Below, one piece after another: positions 1-7,709 of a DNA stretch of 40,969 bases (positions are counted from its first letter, which is position 1; each line of letters opens with the position of its first letter). The notes under the pieces are model-generated. The model had not been told where the DNA came from, ran no database searches, and worked only from the letters and a program-made list of their open reading frames with translations. The position numbers were made by a program, and so were the translations under genes. This DNA is from Hymenopellis radicata. Its lineage: Eukaryota > Basidiomycota > Agaricomycetes > Agaricales > Physalacriaceae. The stretch is from positions 1 to 40,969 of the forward strand of contig JADNRX010000459.1 in the NCBI GenBank assembly GCA_015501595.1. The letters run 5' to 3'.

Positions 1-808
1 GGTACATTGAGGCTGCAATTGCCTGCAGACATACTCAACCTACTCAGATGGCTCCGATTTCCCGAAGAACCAGACGGGACATACAAGTTGTCGAATCGCT
101 ATAATTTCGCCGACTCATGGAAGCAACTAGAAATCGCTTATCACCGAGGGACCTGCAGAGCGATCGGCGTCAGCAACTTTTCGATCAAGACGTAGCGCTC
201 TCCGAGTTATGTTGAGTTCGCGTCTCAGCTGACAGCTATTTTGCAGACTAGAAGAGCTTTTGTTGACCGCAGAGGTTACGCCTGCCGTCAATCAGGTCGA
301 GTGAGTCCAACTGGAATGCTGTAGCGATCATGACTACGAACTGTGTAGGATGCATCCATATCTGGCACAGAACGAGCTTCTGGCGTATTGCAAGGAGAAG
401 GGAATCACGGTTGCAGCGTACACTCCAGGAGGTCGGTCGACTCGGACAAGGAGACCTAACATTGACTCTTTCGTTCAGGCCGCAATGTTGTTCGAAGTGA
501 TCCCGAAATCGCCCAGATTGCTACACGGTACGACGCTACGCCCACTCAGGTCATCTTAGCGTGGCATGCTGCGAGAGGGACTGTCGTTCTTCCGAAAAGC
601 ATAAACGAAACAAGACAGAGGGAAAACCTTCTCGTTAGTACCGATGATACGTGTGATGAAGACGAAACTGATTTTAGTCAAGGTTCCAGACTTGCAAGAC
701 GAAGATTCTAAAAGGATTGACGCATTGGATCGCAATCAGAGGGTGTCGAATACAGCTGACAGTTACGGTCAAGTATATGGTTGGACCTACGAACAACTCG
801 GCTGGTAG
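1..808 (+). CDS. Aldo-keto reductase, 3' part (5' end off the window)
   Basis: This is the C-terminal two thirds of an NAD(P)H-dependent aldo-keto reductase, a TIM-barrel carbonyl reductase family. After splicing, five exons (about 29-191, 247-300, 349-431, 479-633, 683-808) join in consistent phase. They give family landmarks in order: EPDGTYKL, RAIGVSNFSIKT, TPAVNQVE, MHPYLAQNELLAYCKEKGI, SDPEIAQIA, VILAWHAARGTVVLPKSIN and a tail ending GWTYEQLGW before TAG at 806-808. Introns are 49-55 bp; the fourth uses an AAG acceptor. The HWP position, whose His is part of the Asp-Tyr-Lys-His tetrad in this family, seems to read RWL near base 56. That is either a lost catalytic residue or a misread exon edge. 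Asp, Tyr and Lys of the tetrad lie off the window. The gene could belong to the metabolite genes further right or be unrelated. Confidence 0.8.
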
Positions 809-1269
809 CCTACATCAATACTATAGAACTCGCCGCCATGGACTGTTGGAGGCAATATTAAAACTTTCTGCGAAAGTTATTCACCAGATTAAACTCCGTA
901 ACAAATCCCTTTCCCAGCCCGCACGCCGTCGCTCCCAGTCGCTATCTAGATCTGTCTCTTGCTCTTTCGAAATCGACCTTTTTCCCGACGGTAAAGCGTT
1001 CCCCGACTGGAAAGCTCTAAATCCGCAAGACGATCTCCCTCAACAAGTCATCGACATCAGGAAAAACTCACCTTGGCTAATAACAGTACCTGAGAGATGT
1101 AGCTCCGATAGCAGTGTAGGAACTCCCCTTTGGTAGTGCCTGATGGCTCTCACCTAAATGCGATACCCTTGCTGGCTTTGCCTCGACTTCGCTGCCCAAT
1201 CACAATGTAACATAGCACTACTGAGCATTGGATTTAAACAATACTAGTACTGTACATACATGCGCGGAC
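809..1269. other. Intergenic, no gene seen
   Basis: Spacer between the aldo-keto reductase stop and repeat copy A. The open frames here lack recognisable motifs and do not join into a plausible spliced gene. Confidence 0.5.
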
Positions 1270-1286
1270 ATACAAAGGTGATTGTA

Positions 1287-1335
1287 GCTCGGAAACATTG
1301 TGCGAATGGTACTTATTCGCACAATGTTTCCGAGC
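1287..1335. repeat. Perfect 21-bp hairpin in repeat copy A
   Basis: Arms at 1287-1307 and 1315-1335 are exact reverse complements around a 7-nt spacer (GGTACTT). The matching structure in copy B, at 13951-13997, has 17-bp arms and a 13-nt spacer. Confidence 0.9.
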
Positions 1336-1713
1336 GAGTGTACCCTCGGAGCCCATACCATAAGATGACCGAGAGCCCACTGTATTGAATCACCGAATAT
1401 CCCGCAGCCGAACGATAATCCAACTGGTCGCGCACCGAACGGTACTGTCTTTCGGGAACGCCAATCGCCAGTTGTGAGACCCCCCAGATTTCTCCACAAA
1501 TAGACTGCGTCAAAATCCATCCAAAACACTGGTCGCCGCACGGTGCGACAGTGCTATACCCCCATATTCCCGATATGATTCCTCAGTCTTCAAGGAAATG
1601 TGTCGCGCACCGTGATCCTCTCCGCCCCACCGCCAACCGCACGACCTCCTACTGCCCCGCCTGAGCCGCCAGGTGACGACAGTGCCAGGCTGCGAACTCA
1701 GAATATGTGCATC

Positions 1714-1943
1714 GAGCAAGAGGTGGCGGACGCCTCCCCTCGAGGATCTCTAGAGTTTCCTGCCAATTGCGCGAGTCGGTCTGCTCGTCCCGCAACACCT
1801 CCTTCTCACGAACGACAAACTGCTTGGTGCATAGAGTAAGACCAGCCTGGGCGTCTGCCCTCCAGAATATCGAGCGTTAGCTGACGTTGAATCGAGACGT
1901 ATTCATGATCTCGAACGGTCTCCTCGAGTGTGCGGATCATCTT
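1714..1943 (-). pseudogene. Conserved peptide-repeat remnant inside repeat copy A
   Basis: Minus-strand translation gives a peptide ending QRQLTLDILEGRRP and, further on in another frame, one ending NWQETLEILEGRRP. Both peptides are also encoded in copy B (about 14495-14720) despite base changes. This suggests a former protein with a charged, coiled-coil-like repeat of about 30 residues. No start codon or continuous frame links the two parts, so I call it a gene remnant. The family is not recognised. Confidence 0.35.
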
Positions 1944-1963
1944 CGTCGCCCTCGTTCCTACCC

Positions 1964-2441
1964 AACTCTGCTCAACGTGTCGACCGTTGCGTCCCTGGAG
2001 GGTGCTGCGACGCTTGAGGTCAGCACTAAGGTTGTTCGTGCTTGATTTCATGATGATGTGAAAAATGGATATGGATGTATGTGATAGAGAGAAAGAAGGA
2101 AGGGAAAGGAGCTATTCAGCAGCTCTTGTAGGCCGTGAAGAGGGCCACATTCTCAGAACGATCAAAATCGAGGTTTCGGTCCTTCTGACTCGAGACAAGC
2201 ACCAAAGCAAAACGTTAAGGCAGCAGATAGTTTACAGAGGAAGCCCATGCTGGTAAAGAGGGCCCGTGCCTCCGCCCTCGCTGTGCGGATATTTGTTGTT
2301 AACGACGGTCGTAGTACGATCGTCAATCAAAACTCGTGCTCGAAACGAATTATACTTCAGACGTACACTGTTACAACCTGACAATGTATACTGAATCAGA
2401 TCCACTCTCCTGCCCGACGATAATGATTGACCTGACCTGGT
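1964..2441. other. Intergenic, no gene seen
   Basis: Spacer between repeat copy A and the SRPBCC gene's stop. Open frames are short and without recognisable motifs. This side holds the 3' flank of the minus-strand SRPBCC gene. Confidence 0.5.
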
Positions 2442-3505
2442 TTAAGCGCTCTCGGCTTTCACCTTTAACCCTTCTGCCATCGCGTCGAATCCGAAACGCA
2501 GATTCTTGCCAACAAAAAACCTAACAAGATAGGCCAATATCCCATTGAAGACCTCTACGCTTTCGTACTTGACGCGTCCGTCGGCCTCCACCGTGAGCAT
2601 CTGCCATCGTTCCGTATGCAAGAGCCATTTAGGTGGCGAGGCAGTACACCATGCGACGCGGTGATTCTCGTTGTCCAGAAAGGTACAGCACACAAAAGCG
2701 GATGACCTTTGATAGAACGGGACGCTCTCGCTGAGAGATGGAGGTAGATGAACGGACAAGGACATGTATTGCCCCTCAGCGAGTTCATGCCCTGTAGGAG
2801 TGCCAGCTCGGTCTGTGACCTTTTGATCACGCCTAATAGAGGAAAGATCTAGGATTTTGACGGGCAGTGGAGGCAAAAGACATACACGAAAGGATTCCTG
2901 GACATGCATTAAACGCGATGAGCAGCCAAAAAGGGGGTAAATCTACCATGATTTGTATCTGTCGAAACCAAGGAGAAGTTCCCATACTTTTTCGACGGGG
3001 GCGTTGATTATGGAAGATCCAGAGACTGAGAATATAGCGAGGCCCCGGGAAGCTCCCCTATACCGCCGGCGATTTTTGGACTTTTGAGGGCTCAAAATCG
3101 ACCAAAACCCCGGCGAAAACTTGGACTTTTGAGGGCAATTCGAGCTAAGGCCCGGCGAAGATTGGACTTTTCAGAGACGAGGTACCTACTTTGAGGTGAA
3201 CATGGAGACATGCATAGTCAAGAGCTGCGCTGTGCAAACTGGCCCTCAGCGCATTACTTTCACGTTGTCCAGGCGTTCGATTCCCGTTGTTAGCGCTGTT
3301 TTACGTCGCTGAGAGTCGTGGGGCGGACGAAATGCGTTACTAATAGCGTGACATCGATCACGTGAGGTGACAGACCTCGGCGATTTTTGGACTTTTGGTA
3401 CCCAGAAATTTGGACTCTTGAGGGCCTTGGGGTCGCCGGCGGTATAGGGGAGCTTCCCGGGGCCTATATAGCGTCAGAGGTGCTAGGTGGGAGTTTAGTA
3501 GACAT
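2442..3505 (-). pseudogene. SRPBCC (START-like) domain protein, exon 1 broken by a MITE
   Basis: SRPBCC proteins form a helix-grip fold that holds hydrophobic ligands; the family includes polyketide cyclases and lipid carriers. The minus-strand start is ATG at 3503-3505 and the stop is TGA at 2442-2444. Leaving out the inserted element at 3040-3465 and one target-site copy, exon 1 reads from MSTKLPPSTSDAIF to INAPVEKVWELL and FDRYKSW. Two short introns then join to WNPFVRDQKVTD. The last exon carries ENHRVAWC, LHTERWQML and VRFFVGKNLRFGFDAMAEGLK, all typical of the family. The insertion adds 434 bp including the duplicated site (434 mod 3 = 2), so the present allele is frameshifted unless the element is spliced out. 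A second MITE lies about 62 bp upstream of the ATG. The ligand is unknown. Confidence 0.75.
3040..3465. mobile_element. hAT-type MITE 1, inserted in the SRPBCC exon
   Basis: A 426-bp non-autonomous element. The terminal inverted repeats are perfect for 33 bp, starting AGGCCCCGGGAAGCTCCCCT at the left end and repeated in reverse complement at the right end. It is flanked by an exact 8-bp target-site duplication, ATATAGCG (3032-3039 and 3466-3473). Eight-base duplications and short inverted ends are typical of the hAT superfamily. Near both ends the motif TTGGACTTTTGAGGG or a variant recurs, as expected of subterminal transposase-binding repeats. There is no transposase coding capacity. Confidence 0.92.
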
Positions 3506-3567
3506 GATGGTGGTTACGGTGCAACCGGAGATGATTTTCCCACGTGGGCGTTCTATTCCCATACAAT

Positions 3568-4016
3568 AGGCCCCGGGACACTCACGCCAATGTATGTCCC
3601 CAAAATCCGCTCAAAATCGGCCTCAAATCTGCAACTTTTCGAGCCTCAAATCTGCAAACGCGGACAGTGACAGTGACAAAATGTGACGTACACGTGATAT
3701 TTTTGCGCCATTTTTGCCTCCGGGAGGCAAAAATGTCCCAAATTTTGCCCCAGCAGCACGGAACCGTGTTTTTCACCGATAGGAGCGCGTTTTGGGGCTC
3801 CATCCATCTCTTTCCGGCTTCTCACCTCCAATTCCAAACATCATCCGCGGGCCATCAACGGCGGTCAGCGTCCACGGTCCTCAAATCTGCTAACTTGGGA
3901 CAGTGTTATCGAGTTTTGGGCCTCAAATCTGCTAAAATGGGACAGTGAAATCGATTTTTTCGCTCCCTCAAATCTGCTAAGTGGGGACACACATTGGCGT
4001 GAGTGTCCCGGGGCCT
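3568..4016. mobile_element. hAT-type MITE 2, upstream of the SRPBCC gene
   Basis: A 449-bp non-autonomous element. Its inverted ends also begin AGGCCCCGGG but continue as ACACTCACGCCAATGT; they match over about 34 bp with one mismatch. The exact 8-bp target duplication is CATACAAT (3560-3567 and 4017-4024). The motif CCTCAAATCTGC recurs at least five times near the two ends. The short open frames inside are by-products of these repeats. It shares only the outermost ten bases and the TTTGAGG core with MITE 1, so it is a sister subfamily rather than a copy. Confidence 0.92.
3710..3734. repeat. 25-nt near-perfect palindrome in MITE 2
   Basis: The arms ATTTTTGCCTCC and GGAGGCAAAAAT flank a single G. 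The palindrome lies in the interior of MITE 2 and could form a cruciform or, if transcribed, a tight hairpin. Confidence 0.85.
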
Positions 4017-4024
4017 CATACAAT

Positions 4025-4290
4025 GATACATCAACTTTCAAGTCCATTCAGCGCTAGGATACTTGCCTCCAACACAGTGGAGAATGAACTCGTGTAAAAC
4101 GTCCTACACTGCGACGATATTGATTCTCATCTACGTGTAGCGCCCCCCACGGATCGCCGTCATGTTGAAACTTGCTCTGTCCAACAGACGCGGCTCTGCG
4201 CAGTACGGTGACAGCTCCACTAGCGGCGCGGCTTGCTATCATTCATGCACTAACTGCACCACGTCTATGTCATAAGGCTCTCTGTGGTCC
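4025..4290. promoter_or_regulatory. Spacer with outward promoter space
   Basis: The stretch between MITE 2 and the TATA box at 4291. It would contain the original upstream region of the SRPBCC gene (minus) and that of the small protein gene (plus). No gene is seen. Confidence 0.4.
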
Positions 4291-4297
4291 TATATAA
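4291..4297 (+). promoter_or_regulatory. TATA box
   Basis: TATATAA 58 bp before the ATG at 4355. A pyrimidine-rich leader and CACAATGG start context follow, supporting a transcription unit here. Confidence 0.5.
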
Positions 4298-4354
4298 CTG
4301 CCTCGACTGCCTTGGACTTCCTTCAACACCAACAATCACCAGTATCTTCACACA

Positions 4355-4663
4355 ATGGCTGCTCTCTTACGCCTATTCTTTGTCGTTTCTCTCGCGCTCT
4401 TAGCTTCCAGCACACCTATCAGTCAGCTCTTGTCATATCAGTTGTTGCCAAGGAACCACTAATCTCTCTTTCAGGCGCTGACAAGCGCAATTGCGAGGTA
4501 ATTGCTTCATGCTCGCTCCTCCAGCTCATCAGACATTAACGAATTCCATCGACAGGTGGCTCCTACCGAAAAGGACACCTGCGTAACGCTTACGCGTCGG
4601 GGACCGCCTTGGCTTTCTGACCCCGAAGCAGAAGCTCTCGCTGTTGAGAGCGTTCGTGTCTAA
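4355..4663 (+). CDS. Possible small secreted protein
   Basis: Proposed exons 4355-4421, 4475-4497 and 4556-4663 join in phase to about 65 residues. The N terminus, MAALLRLFFVVSLALLASS, looks like a signal peptide. It is followed by ADKR, a possible Kex2-type processing site, then NCEVAPTEKDTCVTLT with two cysteines. The CxxxxxxKDTC spacing faintly recalls LysM proteins, which bind chitin, but a full LysM core is not seen. Another frame near 4619-4690 reads LTPKQKLSLLRAFV, so the last exon may be wrong or the gene degenerate. Support comes from the TATA box, start context and signal peptide; function is not assigned. Confidence 0.4.
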
Positions 4664-5376
4664 CGAGCTTTGGGTGTCGAGTAAGTTCACATTTGCTTTC
4701 TTTACCTTCATGAGTTGACCCAGTGTCTCTGCGGCTCTCTCAGGACCTTCCACTCTTCTGCAATTGTGAATGTTATTTGGATTCCGAGAGTAACTTGAGT
4801 TGGAAATTGGAGGACCGTTCCTAGACTACATTAGCTTTGAATTAGATGTCAATGCGGCTACTCACGAAGACGGAATAGCCGCTTCCACCGCCCATTCCTC
4901 ATATATATTATAGACGACACAAACGATGCGAAAAGAAAAGACGATGATCCCTTCAAGGGCAAGTTTGGAGCGGTCAACTCGGCGGAGGTTTCCCTCGTAA
5001 AGCTGACAATTACATGTGCATATATGCGCTGGTGTTCCCGTAGAGCAGACACCAGAGGTATAGAATTTTTGAGCAATGCAACAGCCTTAAAGAACACTTT
5101 AAGGTGGCGATCGCGACCAAGAGAGCGGCACGTGGAACACTTATGTTTCAGTGATGTGACAGATAACGTCACACACGCGTCTAAATTGACGACCAACTCG
5201 GACTTCACGATTCTAGTCTGGCACATAGGTCCACGTATGTATCGCTTTGGAACCTTTATTGTGATGCTCATTAAAAATATTAGATCGGTCCTTATCAATA
5301 AACAATTCGTGTCGACGTTGTCTGACTGCAATCACTTGTTGCTTTAAAGACTCGTTTTTGAGGCGAATTCTACAGG
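4664..5376. other. Intergenic, no gene seen
   Basis: About 0.7 kb between the small-protein candidate and the F-box gene. Two overlapping open frames on opposite strands (about 4858-5331 and 5024-5347) lack recognisable motifs and look like chance frames. The right end must hold the F-box promoter. Confidence 0.45.
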
Positions 5377-7260
5377 ATGACTTGTCTGGATACAATTACC
5401 AGCATTCTTCGCCATACACGTCCTCTACTCGGCTCTGATGTCCCTTGGATCTCATCCAACATTACCAATCTAAAAAGTCAACTACTTGACCTAGACAATC
5501 TTGCCATGTCTTCTCCTGCCACTACCATCGACGATGACTCTCGGGAGACCATCCAAAGGCACCTCGAGATGCACAAGTCTGCTTTGGCGCCAATTGGGCG
5601 GCTCCCGCCTGATGTCCTATTGGAGATATTCTGGTTTTGCATGCCAGACCCGAACGAGGATGCGACGCACACGAGCTGCGATGCCCGCGGATTACGATGG
5701 GTGCTGTCACACGTATGCTCCTTCTGGCGACACATCGTCCTGACGTGTCCCTCGCTGTGGTCTACTGTGGTGATCCAGCCGCCGTTCGGGAAGCATGCAG
5801 TGCCCACGCTGGAGCGGCATCTCCATCTTTCCGGGACACTGCCTCTTCATGTTGCGGTCATGTTATCGGGTTCAGATACAACGTATGACGTGAGCATCCG
5901 GCGGCTGATATCGAAGCATTCGAGGAGATGGCGACTTCTGGATATGCGGATGCCCAAGATACGAGTGGAGACTATATTTTCTGAAATCGGACGCGGCGCT
6001 CTTCCCTTACTTGAAGAAGTCTCGCTGGAATGTGATGTTTCACCGCTTTTGGAAAGTGGACTTCAGCTGGATCCAGTGCAGGCTACACTTGTGGTTTTGT
6101 TAGGGCATGGGCCCAAGCATACACATCGCACATGGTTCTTGGATTCCCCATTGTTGAAACGCGTATGCCTTCTCGTCTGTCCAGGGAGTGGAATCTCGAT
6201 GCACCCAAACGTCACTCATTATTCCGCTATTCACTTCCACTCGGACGGGTTAGAATCTATCCTCGAGCGAGACCAGCTCGTTGAGCTCAACATGATTGAC
6301 CTCGACCCTATTCATCTTTCCATACCGCCCATCACGCATCAGAATATCCAGAATCTGCGGACGCCGGCGGTGTCACTAGAAAATCTCGACATGCCGCAAC
6401 TGGTAGAGTTGACCATAGACGACGAAGATCTCACGCCCATGCTTGACTCGCCTATAGCCACTGCCCATACGGATTACCTGATAGCGTTCCTCGATCGCTC
6501 GCAGTGCAAGTTGCGGAACCTCCACATCTATGATTTGAGCATCACGACGGACAAGCGTCTCCTCACGGACGTGCTTCCCTCGCTGGCGGTCACCATCCGG
6601 AGTGTGGGCTTGTCGATACATCCCATCGATGCTCAGGACTTGGTTGTCGAGATGTTTACTCGTTTCACGCGAACCGAGACGTCAGTTGGATTAGTTCCCA
6701 ACTTGGAAGCGCTGGATCTTTCGCTGCCGGAGTCAGAGACTGTTGTTCTGACACCGCAGGCGAAGGACGCGATATTCGATATGGTGAAATCACGGCGGAA
6801 TAACGAGTGGGCGAAGGTGTGGAAGGCTCCGTTGTTGAAGGAGTTTCGGTTCGACAGCGATAACAAAACGTACATGGCAGAGCTGAGAGAGTTCTGTCTG
6901 AACGATTTGGAGAAGGGTGGTTTGAGGATACTCAAGCCGACTCGTAGTTCATGGCTGTTGTGGCAGGGCCGTGGTTGGACCGCGAGAACTGGGTATAGTA
7001 CGTTTTCTTTGTATCATTGTGTAGAATCCGACGAGCAGCGACCCGTGGAAGCCATCCGTAAACTTGCTGTTGCGCTTGCCAATGCCAGAGGTGGAATTCG
7101 TAATGATGTTCTACCTTCATTCTGCTTTCCCATTTCCTTTGCCCCCGCAAGGATGGTCCTACGATTTCTCTATGTCGCCTTCTTCATTTTTTGTTTCCAC
7201 CCGTCTGTGTGCTTCCAGGAAGGATCAAGGAAGAATGACGTTCCAGCAACCTCTGGATAG
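5377..7260 (+). CDS. F-box-like protein, agaricomycete expanded family
   Basis: A single open frame of 627 codons. After a variable N terminus of about 75 residues comes the F-box-like segment: IGRLPPDVLLEIFWFCMPD, then LSHVCSFWRHIVLTCPSLWS at about residues 110-135. This pairing is typical of the very large F-box families of mushrooms. The remainder (ESILERDQLVELNMIDLD, RNLHIYDLSI, LEALDLSLPE) has leucine-spaced strands like a degenerate leucine-rich repeat. F-box proteins link substrates to SCF ubiquitin ligases; the target here is unknown. The last 90 residues turn hydrophobic and Phe/Cys-rich (about codon 550 on), so the true protein may end earlier through an unseen intron. No link to the neighbouring genes is evident. 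Confidence 0.8.
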   Translation: MTCLDTITSILRHTRPLLGSDVPWISSNITNLKSQLLDLDNLAMSSPATTIDDDSRETIQRHLEMHKSALAPIGRLPPDVLLEIFWFCMPDPNEDATHTSCDARGLRWVLSHVCSFWRHIVLTCPSLWSTVVIQPPFGKHAVPTLERHLHLSGTLPLHVAVMLSGSDTTYDVSIRRLISKHSRRWRLLDMRMPKIRVETIFSEIGRGALPLLEEVSLECDVSPLLESGLQLDPVQATLVVLLGHGPKHTHRTWFLDSPLLKRVCLLVCPGSGISMHPNVTHYSAIHFHSDGLESILERDQLVELNMIDLDPIHLSIPPITHQNIQNLRTPAVSLENLDMPQLVELTIDDEDLTPMLDSPIATAHTDYLIAFLDRSQCKLRNLHIYDLSITTDKRLLTDVLPSLAVTIRSVGLSIHPIDAQDLVVEMFTRFTRTETSVGLVPNLEALDLSLPESETVVLTPQAKDAIFDMVKSRRNNEWAKVWKAPLLKEFRFDSDNKTYMAELREFCLNDLEKGGLRILKPTRSSWLLWQGRGWTARTGYSTFSLYHCVESDEQRPVEAIRKLAVALANARGGIRNDVLPSFCFPISFAPARMVLRFLYVAFFIFCFHPSVCFQEGSRKNDVPATSG

Positions 7261-7536
7261 GCCACCAAGCTTCTTGCCACATGTCTTCCCAAGGACTGTA
7301 CATTATTATTCAAATTGAACTTTGCTCAGTACGACGTTATTATTGTAACTGGGCACGTCAAAGGTATCGCACTTTGACTTGGGCACTCGGGAAGCGTATT
7401 GGGCACAGATTGGGCATTTGGGGTTGGCTACCGGGGGGATTTTTATGATTCCTTGAATATTGCGGAAGTGTATTGTGCATCTGGGGGACTGTTGCACCGT
7501 ACCGTGCGGCTTGGAGGGTCTCATGTTCAGTCACTG
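7261..7536. other. Short convergent intergenic stretch
   Basis: Separates the F-box gene from the outer edge of the left inverted-repeat arm. GGGCAC/GGGCAT-type words recur around 7350-7430. No gene is seen. Confidence 0.4.
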
Positions 7537-7709
7537 ATCCACATCCTTCAAATCCGTTGGAGGTATTAAAAATGACGATGAAGGCCGCGTTACAACGACA
7601 TTGTACAGATCTAGAAGACGATAAGCAGTCTATTAGTATTGTTGGTACCATACTATAGATAGTGATAGTAAATATTTATGGAAATAAAAATTGTGTTCCG
7701 CAGGACCGT

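Larger units (their letters stand above)
1270..1963. repeat. Dispersed repeat, copy A (partner at 13944-14732)
   Basis: This stretch is clearly related to 13944-14732. Shared parts include a hairpin core around TTGTGCGAAT, the block CGAACGATAATCCAACTGGT, the block GTGACGACAGTGCCAG, and a run from the ATGTGCATCGAGCAAGAGGT block to TCATCTTCGTCGCCCT. The middle block (about 1385-1470) is in opposite orientation in the two copies, so they have been rearranged since duplication. On the minus strand the right half keeps a conserved reading frame holding two similar peptides that end LDILEGRRP and LEILEGRRP about 40 residues apart. It is best read as a decayed mobile or duplicated element with a gene remnant; its class is unknown. 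Confidence 0.75.

Noticed and set aside
717..1136. Plus-strand open frame of 139 codons overlapping the aldo-keto reductase end
   Set aside because: It starts inside the last reductase exon in another frame and shows no recognisable domain.
3544..3948. Open frames of 60-134 codons within MITE 2
   Set aside because: They follow the subterminal repeats, have no family motifs, and appear on both strands at once.
3040..4016. Short repeats that might be a CRISPR array
   Set aside because: The repeats are imperfect, cluster at the element ends and are not regularly spaced; terminal inverted repeats and target duplications explain them.
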